DNA of 34,325 nucleotides from Bacillota bacterium (GTDB taxonomy: Bacteria; Bacillota; Limnochordia; DTU087). The notes below the pieces were generated by a model that made no database searches, was not told the origin of the DNA, and was given only the letters and a program-made list of their open reading frames with translations. Location: positions 1 to 34,325 of the forward strand of contig JAAZHE010000057.1 in NCBI GenBank assembly GCA_012510855.1, given 5' to 3'. A program made the translations under genes and the position numbers. Shown here one piece after another: positions 1-8,265 of the stretch; the stretch's first letter is position 1, and every line of letters starts with the position of its first letter.

Positions 1-1196
1 GATGCAGCCTCATCGATAAGATCGATGGCTTTATCCGGAAGGAAACGGTCGGTGACATAGCGGTCAGCCAGTTTCACCGCTGCCACCAAGGCTTCGTCCA
101 GGATTTTCACCCGATGATGGGCCTCGTACCGGTCCCGGAGACCCTCTAGAATGGCGATGCTCTCGTCAACACCGGGTTCTTCTACCATTACCGGCTGGAA
201 TCGCCGCTCCAGTGCTGCATCCCTTTCCACGTACTTGCGGTATTCATCGATGGTGGTGGCTCCAATGGCCTGCAGCTCGCCTCTCGATAGGGCCGGTTTC
301 AGAATGTTGCTGGCATCAATGGCTCCCTCCGCTGCCCCAGCGCCGATGATGGTATGCATCTCATCGATGAAGAGGATGATATCACCGGAGGCGCGGATCT
401 CTTCCATTACCTTCTTGAGGCGTTCCTCGAACTCTCCTCGGAACTTGGAACCAGCCACCAACGCTCCTAGATCCAAAGTCACAACCCGTTTGCCGGCAAG
501 GGTTTCGGGTACATCCCCAGCCACGATTTTTTGGGCTAGCCCCTCGGCAATGGCTGTCTTGCCGACTCCAGGCTCGCCGATGAGGCACGGGTTGTTTTTG
601 GTCCGACGGCTCAGGACTTGGATCACCCGCTGAATCTCTTTCTCCCGGCCGATAACGGGGTCCAGCTTGCCCTCCCGGGCCATCTCGGTCAGATCCCGAC
701 CGAATTGGTCCAAAGTGGGAGTCTTGCGGGCCCGGGCAACTTTGCCGGCAGCTGCCGGTGTCGGACCCTCGCCCAGAAGGCCCAGTACCTGCCTTCTCAC
801 CCGCTCCAGATCTGCTCCGAGGTTCCGAAGCACCTGTGCTGCTACACCCTCGCCTTCCCGAATTAGGCCAAGGAGAATATGCTCTGTACCGATATACGTG
901 TGGCCCAGCTGACGGGCTTCATCAAAGGCCAGTTCCAGTACCCTCTTTGCCCTGGGGGTAAAGCCGATCTGACCGACGGTCACTCCGTCGCCCCGACCGA
1001 TAACCCGCTCCACCTCAGAGCGGATCTGATCTAGCGGCCCTAATTCCTGCAGCACTCTGGCAGCCACGCCGTGACCCTCGGCTACCAGCCCCAGAAGAAT
1101 GTGTTCGGTTCCTACCACATTATGGCCAAGGCGGCGAGCTTCCTCCTGAGACAAGACAATTACCTTCTGTGCTCGCTCGGTGAATCTGCCAAACAT
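1..1196 (-). CDS. clpC: ATP-dependent Clp protease ATP-binding subunit ClpC (N-terminal part; truncated by window start)
   Basis: Minus-strand translation from CAT at 1194-1196 reads [37 protein letters not shown]..., with the Clp N repeats, [15 protein letters not shown] Walker A and [34 protein letters not shown]. Last gene of the ctsR operon. Not in the ORF track because it is open at the edge. Confidence 0.97.
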   Translation of the reverse strand, partial: MFGRFTERAQKVIVLSQEEARRLGHNVVGTEHILLGLVAEGHGVAARVLQELGPLDQIRSEVERVIGRGDGVTVGQIGFTPRAKRVLELAFDEARQLGHTYIGTEHILLGLIREGEGVAAQVLRNLGADLERVRRQVLGLLGEGPTPAAAGKVARARKTPTLDQFGRDLTEMAREGKLDPVIGREKEIQRVIQVLSRRTKNNPCLIGEPGVGKTAIAEGLAQKIVAGDVPETLAGKRVVTLDLGALVAGSKFRGEFEERLKKVMEEIRASGDIILFIDEMHTIIGAGAAEGAIDASNILKPALSRGELQAIGATTIDEYRKYVERDAALERRFQPVMVEEPGVDESIAILEGLRDRYEAHHRVKILDEALVAAVKLADRYVTDRFLPDKAIDLIDEAA

Positions 1197-1252
1197 TAAC
1201 CCTCACCTTCCTTTATTTCTGCTAACCTCTATTTCCACGGATGGGTATTTTC

Positions 1253-2308
1253 TCAGTGGTGGATATGCAGGTATTCCCTGATCAGGCTGGCCCTATACAC
1301 ATCCCGTTCAGCGGCATCCATGTTTCTACCGATCAATTTCTGCAGATGTGCCGGTCTAATCAAGACCACAAGGGATTTGGGTACCCGGACATCAACTTCT
1401 TTGATCAGCTCCAAATCCACACCCAACCATACCAAGGAGACCAGCTGCATAGCCTCCTGGCTGGAGATAAGCCTAGCCTGAGATAGAACTCCAAATGCCC
1501 TGTAGCACCGATCCTCCAACTGGGCTTTGCCTAGTTGGAGCAGCTGTTCCCGGGCTTCCCTCTCCTGGTCAACTACTTGTCTGGCTACAGTAGCCAAGTG
1601 CTGGATAATCTCCTTTTCCGAATGACCCAAGGTCAGCTGATTGGAAATCTGGTAGATATCCCCCACAGATTCCGTCCCTTCGCCGTACAAACCCCTGACT
1701 GCTATACCCAACTTGTTGACAGCCGGTACTAAACGGGACATCTGTATGGTCATTGCCAACGCCGGAAGGTGCATCATCACCGAAGCTCTCATTCCCGTTC
1801 CAACATTGGTTGGACAAGCAGTCAGGTACCCCAGGTCCGTTGAAAAGGCGTATTCCAGTTTTTCACCTAAGATATCATCCACTTGATCACATTGTTCCCA
1901 AGCAGATTGGAGTTGAAACCCGGGATAGATAGACTGGATCCTGAGATGGTCTTCCTCGTTGACCATGATGCTCACCAACTCATCCCGGCTAAGGACTACC
2001 GCCTTATGCTTGACGTCTTTAGCCTGCTGGGGACTGATCAAGTGTTTTTCCACCAGCAGCTCCCTTTCCAATCTGGGCATATTGACGAGACTAAGATACT
2101 CCCAATCCAGACCAGTAGTGCTGTCTACTACTGAGCGAACTAGTTCATTTACATGGGCCGCCTGTTGGTCGTTGGCCGCGGCTGGAAAGGGAATCTTGGC
2201 TATATTCCGGGCCAGACGGATCCGGCTCCCAATGACAATGTCATCCTCAGGTCCGGTCCCCTTCATCCATTGACTGAGAATACTGTTAACGGCATCTTGC
2301 AAAGACAT
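1253..2308 (-). CDS. mcsB: Protein-arginine kinase McsB
   Basis: 351 aa with guanido-kinase-like motifs (DDIVIGSRIRLARNIAKIPFP, NEEDHLRIQ, CPTNVGTGMRASVMMHLPAL); sits between mcsA and clpC. Confidence 0.96.
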   Translation of the reverse strand: MSLQDAVNSILSQWMKGTGPEDDIVIGSRIRLARNIAKIPFPAAANDQQAAHVNELVRSVVDSTTGLDWEYLSLVNMPRLERELLVEKHLISPQQAKDVKHKAVVLSRDELVSIMVNEEDHLRIQSIYPGFQLQSAWEQCDQVDDILGEKLEYAFSTDLGYLTACPTNVGTGMRASVMMHLPALAMTIQMSRLVPAVNKLGIAVRGLYGEGTESVGDIYQISNQLTLGHSEKEIIQHLATVARQVVDQEREAREQLLQLGKAQLEDRCYRAFGVLSQARLISSQEAMQLVSLVWLGVDLELIKEVDVRVPKSLVVLIRPAHLQKLIGRNMDAAERDVYRASLIREYLHIHH

Positions 2309-2339
2309 AGGTATTTACCCCCCTCTCTCCAACCTCGGC

Positions 2340-2876
2340 CTAGCGGCCCTCCTGTCTTTCCGCTTCCCTAAGACTCTTTTCCAGAGCTCGAATCTTATCC
2401 CGCAGCTTAGCTGCCTCCTCGTATTTTTCTTCCAGAATAGCTTTCCTCTGCTGCTCCCGGAGCTCTTCTATCTGCTGGCGGTAACTGGCAGCGGCACTGC
2501 TGATACCCGGCACTTTCCCGGTATGGCCGACGCTGCCTTGAATCCGCCTAAGGAGCGGCAAGATCTCAGCTCTGAATTGATCGTAACACTCACTACATCC
2601 CAGTCGACCTGACTCTCTAAAATCTCCATAGGCAAGGCCGCAGTTGGGACACCGCTGGGTTCTGACTCCAACGGCGGTTCCCGATGAAAGGGCCTGGACT
2701 TGCTCCAGCATCCCTTTCCAGAAATTCTCAAAGGTCAATGATGGCTCAAAGCCAAAGGTCAGCTCACCCTTTGTCTGAGCGCATTCCTGACACAGATGCA
2801 TCTCTGTCTTCATGTTGTTTACTATCTTAGTAATATGAACCGAGGCCGGACGCCTGCGGCACTCCTCACACAGCAT
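2340..2876 (-). CDS. mcsA: McsA, activator of McsB (zinc-finger and UvrB/UvrC-motif protein)
   Basis: MLCEECRRRPASVHITKI...LCQECA...CPNCGLAYGDFRESGRLGCSECYDQF plus C-terminal UVR-like helix. Start set at MLCEEC (2876) rather than the ORF-track 2921. Confidence 0.92.
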   Translation of the reverse strand: MLCEECRRRPASVHITKIVNNMKTEMHLCQECAQTKGELTFGFEPSLTFENFWKGMLEQVQALSSGTAVGVRTQRCPNCGLAYGDFRESGRLGCSECYDQFRAEILPLLRRIQGSVGHTGKVPGISSAAASYRQQIEELREQQRKAILEEKYEEAAKLRDKIRALEKSLREAERQEGR

Positions 2877-2910
2877 CTTGGAACCCCCTCTGTTCAGTCT
2901 CCCGCCGGGC

Positions 2911-3405
2911 TCACTCACCACAGCCTCCCTGGAGGAGAAGAATCAGCATCGACCTAAGCAGCTTGGCTCTTACCCTGTCGGCATAGACCGGTTGAAGCTG
3001 TTCCGTTTCCTCCGCTAGTAGCGAGCGAATGACCACCGCATCTTTTCGGCTCAGGTAATTGTGGTCCAAGAGCCGAACCAACAGAGCCTCAGCCTCATCT
3101 ATGTCTATACTCTCGCCAACGGTCTGGCGTATCCAAGAGCATATACCCTCGGGGTGCTGGGGCTCCAGCCGAAAGATGCGGATATAGCCGCCGCCTCCCC
3201 GGCGGGTTTCTACGATATATCCCCGCTCACTGCTAAATCTAGTTTTGAGCACGTAATTGATCTGGGATGGCACACATTCAAACAGCTCTGCCAGCTCAGT
3301 GCGACGAATCTCCAGTCCACCTTGACCTGCTTGATCCAATAGAGCTTTTATATAGCGTTCGATGTGATCTGTTAGGCTGCTAATAAATGCCACCTCCACC
3401 TGCAT
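2911..3405 (-). CDS. ctsR: Transcriptional repressor CtsR
   Basis: Conserved CtsR block FECVPSQINYVLKTRFSSERGYIVETRRGGGGYIRIFRL; first gene of ctsR-mcsA-mcsB-clpC. The ORF-track start (3450, TTG) lies within the apparent promoter; ATG at 3405 or a downstream non-ATG start is more likely. Confidence 0.93.
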   Translation of the reverse strand: MQVEVAFISSLTDHIERYIKALLDQAGQGGLEIRRTELAELFECVPSQINYVLKTRFSSERGYIVETRRGGGGYIRIFRLEPQHPEGICSWIRQTVGESIDIDEAEALLVRLLDHNYLSRKDAVVIRSLLAEETEQLQPVYADRVRAKLLRSMLILLLQGGCGE

Positions 3406-3413
3406 CAATTGTA

Positions 3414-3430
3414 TTTGACCTTTCTTGACC
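3414..3430 (-). promoter_or_regulatory. CtsR operator at the ctsR transcription start
   Basis: Minus strand GGTCAAG-AAA-GGTCAAA, matching the tandem heptad CtsR consensus (A/GGTCAAA NAN A/GGTCAAA), just downstream of the -10 box. Confidence 0.85.
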
Positions 3431-3440
3431 TTCCGGGTCC

Positions 3441-3470
3441 ATTCTAACAAAACCCCCGGGGAAAATTCAA
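3441..3470 (-). promoter_or_regulatory. Sigma-A-like promoter of ctsR
   Basis: Minus strand TTGAAT (3470-3465), 18-bp spacer, TAGAAT (3446-3441), directly upstream of the CtsR box. Confidence 0.65.
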
Positions 3471-3574
3471 TTATGCCCCAGGCCCATCTGACAGGATTAA
3501 GGGGGAAAATCCCGGGATTTCCGGGGTTATTTGGGGTGTTGCGTCCGATACATCACCAAAACACCCGTTTTGTT

Positions 3575-3591
3575 AGTCAAATAAGGTCAAA
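3575..3591 (+). promoter_or_regulatory. Second CtsR operator, in the ctsR/spmA intergenic region
   Basis: AGTCAAA-TAA-GGTCAAA, exact match to the CtsR heptad-repeat consensus; 76 bp upstream of spmA. Confidence 0.8.
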
Positions 3592-3666
3592 TTCAAAGGT
3601 AGTGCATGGCTGTCAATCCAACAACATGATACGCGTCGACCGGCATAAGTATTAGCGGGGGGAGGT

Positions 3667-4260
3667 ATGAGGATGATCAACTGGATCTGGTTCATGCTGC
3701 TGGCAGGCGGGATCGTACTCGCTGCTTATAGCAACGATGCGGCCCTGGTAACCGATGCTATTTTGGAGGCAGCCGCCGATGCCGTTACTCTGGTCATCGG
3801 CCTGTTGGGGTTGATTTCCTTTTGGTCGGGCCTGATGGAAATTGCGGAAGCATCCGGCCTAACTAAGCTCTTTGCTAAGCTGCTTCGGCCCCTCACCACC
3901 CGGCTCTTCCCAGATGTTCCACCGGAGCATCCCGCCATGGGTGCCATTATTCTGAGCATCACTGCCAATATCCTGGGCATGGGCAATGCAGCCACCCCCC
4001 TGGGAATCAGGGCCATGGAAAAGCTTAATGAGTTGAACCCGGAACCAGGCGCAGCCACCGATGCCATGTGCACCTTTGTGGTGGTGACTACATCCTCTTT
4101 GACGGTTATACCCATCACCGTCATAGCCATGCGGGCCGCTGCCGGCTCCACAGATCCTGCTAGAATCATCGGCCCCACGCTGGCGGCTTCGGCAATCTCC
4201 ACTTTCACCGCGATTGTCACCGACAGGGCGTGGCGCCGCCGCATATCCAGCAGGCGATGA
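3667..4260 (+). CDS. spmA: Spore maturation protein A (SpmA), nucleoside recognition domain family
   Basis: Membrane protein MRMINWIWFMLLAGGIVLA...ANILGMGNAATPLGIRAMEKLNELN, typical SpmA; followed by SpmB; SD GGGGGAGG upstream. Confidence 0.93.
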   Translation: MRMINWIWFMLLAGGIVLAAYSNDAALVTDAILEAAADAVTLVIGLLGLISFWSGLMEIAEASGLTKLFAKLLRPLTTRLFPDVPPEHPAMGAIILSITANILGMGNAATPLGIRAMEKLNELNPEPGAATDAMCTFVVVTTSSLTVIPITVIAMRAAAGSTDPARIIGPTLAASAISTFTAIVTDRAWRRRISSRR

Positions 4261-4301
4261 CTGGCATCACTAGAGTTCCTGCTGAAGTGGGGTGAACATA
4301 T

Positions 4302-4844
4302 ATGATCATCGATACCTTGGAGTCAATCAGCCGCTGGGCCATTCCGACGATTGTTTTGGGTATTCCCCTGTGGGGATTGGTTCGGGGGGTTAGGATTTAC
4401 GAAACCTTCGTGGAAGGAGCTAAGCAGGGTCTGTTGGCAACGATAAGGATAACCCCTTACTTAATAGCTATGTTTGTAGCCATTCGGGTGTTCCGGGTTG
4501 CCGGAGGCATGGATCTCCTTCTAAAGGCCATAACTCCCTTTACCAGCATGCTGGGCATCCCCCCAGAGGTGGTTCCCATGGCCCTGATTCGGCCCCTGTC
4601 GGGTTCAGGATCCCTCAGCATGCTGGGAGAGCTTTTGCATACCTACGGACCTGATTCCCTGGTGGGGATGACGGCTTCCACCATTCAAGGCAGTACTGAA
4701 ACCACCTTGTACGTCATCACTGTATATTTGGGGGCCATCGGAGTAACCCGGGCAAGGCATGCTCTACCCATCGGTTTGTGGTCAGACCTAGTGGGATTCT
4801 TAGCCGCGGTGTTTATTTGCACAAGGCTCTTGGGCACTCAATAA
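4302..4844 (+). CDS. spmB: Spore maturation protein B (SpmB)
   Basis: 180 aa: IVLGIPLWGLVRGVRIYETFVEGAKQGL...IRPLSGSGSLSMLGELL...STIQGSTETTLYVITVYLGAIGVTRARHALPIGL, classic SpmB. Confidence 0.95.
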   Translation: MIIDTLESISRWAIPTIVLGIPLWGLVRGVRIYETFVEGAKQGLLATIRITPYLIAMFVAIRVFRVAGGMDLLLKAITPFTSMLGIPPEVVPMALIRPLSGSGSLSMLGELLHTYGPDSLVGMTASTIQGSTETTLYVITVYLGAIGVTRARHALPIGLWSDLVGFLAAVFICTRLLGTQ

Positions 4845-4857
4845 AGTCTGAGTGCCC
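4832..4857 (+). terminator. Hairpin overlapping the spmB stop codon (possible terminator)
   Basis: Perfect 9-bp inverted repeat GGGCACTCA-N8-TGAGTGCCC with the TAA in the loop; no strong T-tract. Confidence 0.45.
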
Positions 4858-5082
4858 CTGCTCTTTGGGTCTGTCAGGTAGCAGACGGTGCTGAGACTTG
4901 TCCTTTACTACCTGGTTTTACAGCACTACAATTCGTCTTTCCAGCATCGCCCAGTGCTGGACTGCGCACAGGAGCAGGCGGCATTCACCCCACCATAATA
5001 TGGAAAATTACCAGCATGTGCATAATCCCCGGGTTGAATGCACACAATTATAGTAGAGATAGATAGGCAGGAGGAATGGCCG

Positions 5083-5235
5083 ATGTGTAATGCTACCAAG
5101 CGAGCCCAAAAAGTCAAGCTGCTGGAGGAGGCAATCCAGGCCATTGCCCAGCATCCCACCCTTGACCAAAATGCCAAGAACCGGGGTATTCAGCCCCTCA
5201 AGATGGCTCTAGTCCGACTGGCTAAGGAAGCGTAA
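5083..5235 (+). CDS. Small hypothetical protein (50 aa)
   Basis: MCNATKRAQKVKLLEEAIQAIAQHPTLDQNAKNRGIQPLKMALVRLAKEA preceded by SD AGGAGG about 8 nt upstream of ATG 5083. Confidence 0.55.
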   Translation: MCNATKRAQKVKLLEEAIQAIAQHPTLDQNAKNRGIQPLKMALVRLAKEA

Positions 5236-5305
5236 CCATTGAGGCAGCCCTGAAATAAAGATCATGAGACTTATAAGTAAAGATCATCAAGCTTGCGAAA
5301 AGAGC

Positions 5306-5339
5306 AGCCCTGTCTCTCCGTAGACGGAGAGACAGGGCT
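5306..5339 (-). terminator. Hairpin terminator downstream of the ribulokinase
   Basis: 15-bp perfect stem AGCCCTGTCTCTCCG-TAGA-CGGAGAGACAGGGCT; on the minus strand followed by GCTCTTTTCG. Confidence 0.75.
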
Positions 5340-5406
5340 CCCTTAATCCTCGTTCCTACACTACTTTTGTCTCACCCTAATCTAGTCCACTGCATCCCGG
5401 CTCCGG

Positions 5407-7131
5407 TCAGTCAATTTCCCTTCCTTCCCTGACTGCATCCCTCAGGTCTAGAAGGTCCTTCATGATGTGATACAGATTAGCGGTATAGCCTTTGGTGCCG
5501 AAGATGTCGTGGAGCTCTTTGTACATTCTAAACAGCTTCTCATAGATTTTCACATTCTCCGGAATGGGAGCAAATTCCCGCTCCTTTAATCCACCCATAG
5601 CCGCCTGGGCTTCCTGTACCGTTGCATAGCCTCCGTTCTCAGGACCTGCAGCCACTGCGCCAAACATAGCCGCTCCCAGGGCTGGAGTCTGGGCTGACCG
5701 GGAGATCTTCATGGTCCGGTTGGTAACATCGGCGTAAATCTGCATCAACATGGGGTTCTTCTCGGCGATGCCGCCGCAGTTGACAACTTCCTCGATGTGG
5801 ACGCCGTATTCCTCTAAGCGGTCGATAATCACCCGGGCGCCGTAGGCGGTTCCCTCAATTAATGCCCGGTACATCTCCTCCGGCTTGGTCTGCAGGGTCT
5901 GCCCCAGCATCAAACCAGTGAGCCGCACATCCACCAAAATGGTGCGGTTGCCGTTATTCCAGTCCAGAGCCAAAAGACCGCTTTCACCGGGCTTTTGCTT
6001 TTCCGCTTTCTCTGTAAGCAGCTGATGGAGATCCAATCCCCGTTTCCGGGCTTCCTCCTCATAGCTAGCCGGCACGCAGTTCCTTACGAACCAGTTGAAG
6101 ATATCCCCTACTGCCGACTGGCCTGCTTCCAAGCCGAGATAACCAGGAAGTACGGAGCCATCGACGATGCCGCAGACACCGGGAACATCCGGCATATTGG
6201 TCTGGGCTACAGCAATATCACAGGTGGAGGTTCCGATAATCTTCACCAAGGTCCCTTCTTTAATCCCAGCTCCCACGGCTCCCATGTGGGCATCGAAGGC
6301 TCCTACACTGACAGCAATCCCAGGTCTAAGCCCGAGGCGTTCGGCCCATTCTTCAGTCAAGAAGCCAGCCCTTTCTCCGGCTGTGTAGGCTTTATCCGGC
6401 AGGGTTTCCCGAATCCTCACGAGGCGGGGTTCCACAGCCGCCCAAAAATCCTTATCGGGGTAGCCAGACCAGCCGGCATTGAACATCGCCTTATGACCGG
6501 CTGCACAGACGCTCCGCTTTAGTCTATCGGGAGCCTGGGTACCAGTTAAAAGACCCGGTATAAGATCTGCCAGCTCTACCCAGGTATAGGCAGCCTCAAA
6601 AACCTCCGGGTCCACCTTCAAACAGTGCCACATTTTCGACCAGAACCATTCTGAGGAGTAGGCTCCGCCGCATTTGGCTAAGTACTCAGGTCTAATCTCA
6701 GCTGCCTTGGCGGTAATAGCAGCAGCCTCTTCATACGATGTGTGATCCTTCCATAGCCAGGCCATGGCATTGGGATTGTTGGTAAATTTGGGGTCGAGAC
6801 CCAAGGGCATACCTTGAGCATCTACCGGTATGGGAGTACTGCCGGTGGTATCCACCCCAATGCCGATGATCTGCTCAGGGCTAAAATCCTTGCAGTTGGC
6901 CTTGGCCTGCTCGATGGCGCCACGGCCGGAGGCTTCCAACCCATCTAAGTAGTCCTGAGGATGCTGCCGAGCCAAGTTGGGATCCACGGGATCGACGATT
7001 ACTCCATCGACACCTTTCTTGTAATTGTACACAGACGTACCGACTTCTTCGCCGGTGGCGATATCTACCACTAATGCCCGGACAGAATTGGTTCCAAAGT
7101 CAAACCCTAAAGCAAACCGTCTTTTCTCCAA
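5407..7131 (-). CDS. araB: Ribulokinase (AraB-type FGGY kinase)
   Basis: 574 aa; ALGFDFGTNSVRALVVDIATGEEVGTSVYNYKKG, GVDTTGSTPIPVD, GAFDAHMGAVGAGI, LDWNNGNRTILVD, NCGGIAEKNPMLMQIYADVTNR. Confidence 0.9.
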   Translation of the reverse strand: MEKRRFALGFDFGTNSVRALVVDIATGEEVGTSVYNYKKGVDGVIVDPVDPNLARQHPQDYLDGLEASGRGAIEQAKANCKDFSPEQIIGIGVDTTGSTPIPVDAQGMPLGLDPKFTNNPNAMAWLWKDHTSYEEAAAITAKAAEIRPEYLAKCGGAYSSEWFWSKMWHCLKVDPEVFEAAYTWVELADLIPGLLTGTQAPDRLKRSVCAAGHKAMFNAGWSGYPDKDFWAAVEPRLVRIRETLPDKAYTAGERAGFLTEEWAERLGLRPGIAVSVGAFDAHMGAVGAGIKEGTLVKIIGTSTCDIAVAQTNMPDVPGVCGIVDGSVLPGYLGLEAGQSAVGDIFNWFVRNCVPASYEEEARKRGLDLHQLLTEKAEKQKPGESGLLALDWNNGNRTILVDVRLTGLMLGQTLQTKPEEMYRALIEGTAYGARVIIDRLEEYGVHIEEVVNCGGIAEKNPMLMQIYADVTNRTMKISRSAQTPALGAAMFGAVAAGPENGGYATVQEAQAAMGGLKEREFAPIPENVKIYEKLFRMYKELHDIFGTKGYTANLYHIMKDLLDLRDAVREGREID

Positions 7132-7343
7132 GATAAATCCCCCTTCACGTGGGTTGTCTGACTCGTTGGCACAAATGATGCCAGTGTCGCAAGTTACCTA
7201 GGAAATGTATTCGCAAAAAAACAGAAAAAACCTGCCTAGATATCGTGTAGATGCCCTGGACAGGTGTATAAGAGGTCTTTGCAAGACCATGGCGAATTTT
7301 TCAGTGTATGGATTTTCAAGTTGGTTGCCGGAATGGGCATGAT

Positions 7344-7442
7344 CAGCCGCAGCGCTGCAAAGCCACAGGGTCATGACATGGCAGCGCCGCAGGCTGTAAA
7401 GATGCAGACTTTGAATGGCAAAGCCCGCACGACGGGCAGTCT
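7344..7442 (+). ncRNA. Candidate structured 5' leader upstream of the ParA-like gene
   Basis: Long imperfect stem CAGCCGCAGCGCTGC (7344-7358) / GCAGCGCCGC-A-GGCTG (7381-7396), followed by an AGACT/AGTCT outer stem enclosing TTTG-aatgg-CAAA and GCCCG-cacga-CGGGC; ends 9 nt before the GTG start. Confidence 0.35.
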
Positions 7443-7450
7443 AAAGGCAG

Positions 7451-8239
7451 GTGCAGGACGTGGCTGTCATCTACGCCATCGGCAGTCAAAAAGGCGGAGT
7501 TGGGAAAACAACAACCACCATTAACCTCGGGGCAGCCCTGACCGAGATGGGATGCAGGGTGCTGATGGTAGACTTAGATCCCCAGGGGGGCCTAACCCTT
7601 TGCTGCGGCTATCAGCCGGACTCTCTGGAGAAGACTGTTTACGATGCCCTGCGGCGCTCCTGCAGTGCCGAACCATACATCCTCCAAACATCCTTCGGTG
7701 CTTCTCTGCTTCCAGCCAATGTCGACTTGGCTTTGGCCGAAATGGAGTTGGTAGGTACCTTTGCCCGGGAGCGGCGGCTGGCCATATCCTTAACCCCCAT
7801 CCGGGACAACTTCGATGTGATTCTGATTGACTGCCAGCCGTCCTTGGGGCTGCTCACTGTCAATGCCCTGGCCATCGCAAACTATCTGATTATACCTGTT
7901 GCTTGCGAGTATCTTGCCCAGAAAGCCGTCCAGGGTTTGCTTAAACTGGTCCGCAAAGTCCAGATCCACCATAACAACCAGCTCCAGATAGCGGGTTTGC
8001 TTCCCACCATGTTCGACCGCCGCACCAACCATACGGCCCAGGTATTGAAGGAACTCCATGACACCTTCGAGCCGGAAATCCGGGTGTACCAGTACATAGT
8101 CTACAGGAGCATCCGCTTCGCCCAATCAGCAGCGGCGGGGGAACCTACCATCCACTATGCCCGCAGCATACCCGGCGTCGATGCCTATCGGCAGTTGGCC
8201 AGGGAGATCTTTCTCCAGCTCCCCAGCCATGCAGGCTAG
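7451..8239 (+). CDS. ParA/Soj-family ATPase (orphan, no ParB alongside)
   Basis: IYAIGSQKGGVGKTTTTINLGAAL deviant Walker A, VLMVDLDPQGGLT, VILIDCQPSLGLLTVNAL, IPVACEYLAQKAVQGL. Confidence 0.92.
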   Translation: MQDVAVIYAIGSQKGGVGKTTTTINLGAALTEMGCRVLMVDLDPQGGLTLCCGYQPDSLEKTVYDALRRSCSAEPYILQTSFGASLLPANVDLALAEMELVGTFARERRLAISLTPIRDNFDVILIDCQPSLGLLTVNALAIANYLIIPVACEYLAQKAVQGLLKLVRKVQIHHNNQLQIAGLLPTMFDRRTNHTAQVLKELHDTFEPEIRVYQYIVYRSIRFAQSAAAGEPTIHYARSIPGVDAYRQLAREIFLQLPSHAG

Positions 8240-8265
8240 CCAAGAGTGCCATACCCAGTCGCTGG

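Noticed and set aside
151-633. 160-aa plus-strand ORF
   Set aside because: Antisense to clpC, which has clear family motifs in the opposite strand; a byproduct of codon bias.
3726-4244. 172-aa minus-strand ORF
   Set aside because: Fully antisense to spmA; low-complexity composition typical of shadow ORFs.
7344-7442. Canonical c-di-GMP-I (GEMM) riboswitch
   Set aside because: GCAAAGCCACAGGGTC looks partly right, but the diagnostic upstream GGCAAACC/tetraloop stem and the GGGTTRCC-type closing segment are absent. Left only as an unclassified structured leader.
7264-7524. 86-aa plus-strand ORF upstream of ParA
   Set aside because: Overlaps the ParA start out of frame and covers the hairpin-rich leader; no ribosome-binding site or recognisable protein features.
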